Positions 6,637-7,651 of a DNA stretch of 7,651 bases are shown one piece after another. Numbering within the stretch: the stretch's first letter is position 1; every line of letters begins with the position of its first letter. The notes beneath the pieces were generated by a model. That model was not told the origin of the DNA. It was given only the letters and a program-made list of their open reading frames with translations, and did no database searches. Made by a program: the position numbers and the translations under genes. Source of the DNA: an uncultured Mycoplasmatota bacterium (GTDB taxonomy: Bacteria > Bacillota_I > Bacilli_A > RF39 > UBA660); the NCBI GenBank assembly GCA_947297555.1, contig CAMYTM010000027.1, positions 1 to 7,651 on the forward strand. Direction: 5' to 3'.

Positions 6637-6671
6637 GTTCATAAGAAAAGAGTATTTGAATTTTATGAACA
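6636..6671. promoter_or_regulatory. Candidate operator: 9-bp perfect inverted repeat over the start region
   Basis: TGTTCATAA (6636-6644) and TTATGAACA (6663-6671) are perfect inverted copies separated by 18 bp, with arm centres 27 bp apart. The left arm touches the -10 and covers the predicted transcription start; the right arm contains the ATG at 6665. A protein bound here would block transcription. The winged-helix domain encoded by this gene is the obvious candidate, by inference only. Confidence 0.45.
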
Positions 6672-7651
6672 AAATTATGTATGACATTATAATAACGATT
6701 TTTAATAATAAAAGGGAGTTAAGTCAAAGAGAACTATCTAAAATAACCAAAACATCTTTGGGAGTAATAAATGTAAGTTTAAAAAAATTAATAGAATATG
6801 GCTATCTAACAAATAAAAAAGAATTAACAGAAAAAGCGATACAAGAAATCCATTCCTCAAAAACTAGAAATGCTATTATTCTTGCAGCGGGATATGGAAT
6901 GCGAATGGTTCCTATAAATACAGAAATACCAAAAGGACTATTAGAAGTAAAAAATGAGGTTTTAATTGAACGAATTATAAAACAACTACAAGAAGTTAGA
7001 ATTACGAATATCCAAATTATAGTAGGCTTTATGAAAGAAAAATACGAATACTTAATAGACAAATATAATGTTGAGTTAATAATCAATCCAAAATATAGTG
7101 AAAGAAACAATTTGTATTCCCTTAACTTAGCCAAAAAGAATATAGGAAATTCTTATATTATACCTTGTGATATTTATTGTAAGGAAAATCCCTTTCATAT
7201 TTTTGAATTGTATTCTTGGTATATGTTAAACAATGAGAAAGATGAGGATAGTATACTAAGAATTAACAAAAAATTTGAATTGGCAAAAGTAAAAACAAAA
7301 GAATGCGGAAATAAAATGATAGGAATTGCCTATATTAGCGAAAAAGATAAAAAACTTTTTGTGAAAAAACTAGAAGAATGTAACAATTTAAAAAAATACA
7401 AAAATTCATATTGGGAAGATATTTTATTACAAGAAAATACTAAATATTTTAAACCAAATCTTGTTAATAATGAAGATTACATAGAAATAAATACCTATGA
7501 AGAATTAAGAGACTTTGATTTCAATTCTAATAGTTTAAATAATGATGCTATAGAAATTATAAAAGAAGTCTTCAAAGTAGATATACAAGAAATTGTAAAT
7601 ATACAAATATTGAAAAAAGGTATGACCAATAAATCTTTTATATTTGAATGC
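6665..7651 (+). CDS. licCA: Winged-helix, LicC-like cytidylyltransferase and LicA-like choline kinase fusion (3' partial)
   Basis: The frame is open to the last base; 329 residues are visible. Residues 1-62 form a winged helix-turn-helix (IFNNKRELSQRELSKITKTS, then VINVSLKKLIEYGYL and a wing-like KKELTEKA). Residues 68-290 are a LicC-like nucleotidyltransferase: AIILAAGYGMR at 70-80 with PKGLLEV at 89-95 (nucleotide-binding signature), NPKYSERNNLYSL at 141-153, PCDIY at 167-171, YWEDI at 249-253 and EINTYEELRDFD at 274-285. From about 305 an aminoglycoside-phosphotransferase/choline-kinase fold begins (VNIQILKKGMTNKSFIFE), like the N-terminus of LicA; its catalytic loop is outside the window. 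The protein would phosphorylate choline and convert it to CDP-choline, the donor for the divergent LicD. Start: ATG at 6665, since the earlier in-frame ATG at 6635 overlaps the -10 box. LicC-LicA fusions are known, for example in Treponema denticola. Its codons look even more AT-rich than those of neighbours. Confidence 0.85.
   Translation, partial: MNKIMYDIIITIFNNKRELSQRELSKITKTSLGVINVSLKKLIEYGYLTNKKELTEKAIQEIHSSKTRNAIILAAGYGMRMVPINTEIPKGLLEVKNEVLIERIIKQLQEVRITNIQIIVGFMKEKYEYLIDKYNVELIINPKYSERNNLYSLNLAKKNIGNSYIIPCDIYCKENPFHIFELYSWYMLNNEKDEDSILRINKKFELAKVKTKECGNKMIGIAYISEKDKKLFVKKLEECNNLKKYKNSYWEDILLQENTKYFKPNLVNNEDYIEINTYEELRDFDFNSNSLNNDAIEIIKEVFKVDIQEIVNIQILKKGMTNKSFIFEC

Noticed and set aside
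6635..6637. In-frame ATG at 6635 as the start of the LicC-LicA fusion
   Set aside because: It overlaps the predicted -10 box and would lie upstream of the transcription start; no ribosome site precedes it.
6802..7134. Minus-strand open frame of 110 codons opposite the LicC-like domain
   Set aside because: The plus strand here encodes recognisable nucleotidyltransferase motifs in one uninterrupted frame to the window end.

Overview
The window is AT-rich, with lysine- and asparagine-rich proteins, strong AGGAGG- and AGGTGAT-type ribosome binding sites and TATAAT-like -10 boxes. This fits a low-GC Gram-positive bacterium (Bacillota). TGA ends three of the genes and TGG encodes tryptophan, so the code is standard and a mycoplasma with reassigned TGA is excluded. 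A dockerin/cohesin pair next to a phosphocholine gene set suggests a gut-type lineage (Erysipelotrichia, RF39 or Clostridia-like), but the taxon is inference.

Region 1 (1-2191) holds two genes in one transcription unit. The first is the 3' end of a secreted glucosaminidase-like cell-wall hydrolase that ends in a two-repeat type I dockerin. Ten bases later comes a signal-peptide protein with a cohesin-like domain, a cadherin-like beta-sandwich domain, an unrecognised region, one membrane helix and a Lys/Glu-rich cytoplasmic tail. The simplest reading is a membrane receptor that holds the hydrolase on the cell surface. A hairpin terminator closes the unit.

Region 2 (2192-5692) carries two separately promoted + strand genes for surface-polymer synthesis. 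One is a TagO/WecA-family polyprenyl-phosphate sugar-1-phosphate transferase, which starts lipid-linked teichoic-acid or polysaccharide synthesis. The other is a 725-residue fusion of a 12-helix Wzy/O-antigen-ligase-like membrane domain to a cytoplasmic GT4 glycosyltransferase. Each is followed by a terminator; the last is probably bidirectional.

Region 3 (5693-7651) is a divergent phosphocholine pair. A LicD-family transferase lies on the minus strand. A gene on the plus strand, cut by the window edge, encodes a winged-helix domain, a LicC-like phosphocholine cytidylyltransferase and the beginning of a LicA-like choline kinase in one chain. Together they would activate choline to CDP-choline and transfer phosphocholine to a surface glycan, perhaps the one begun by TagO. 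The 125-bp region between them holds two opposed extended -10 promoters and a 9-bp perfect inverted repeat over the predicted transcription and translation starts of the fusion gene, a candidate operator for its own winged-helix domain.

No tRNA, rRNA, CRISPR array, insertion sequence or integrase gene was seen. No gene-free stretch exceeds about 145 bases.
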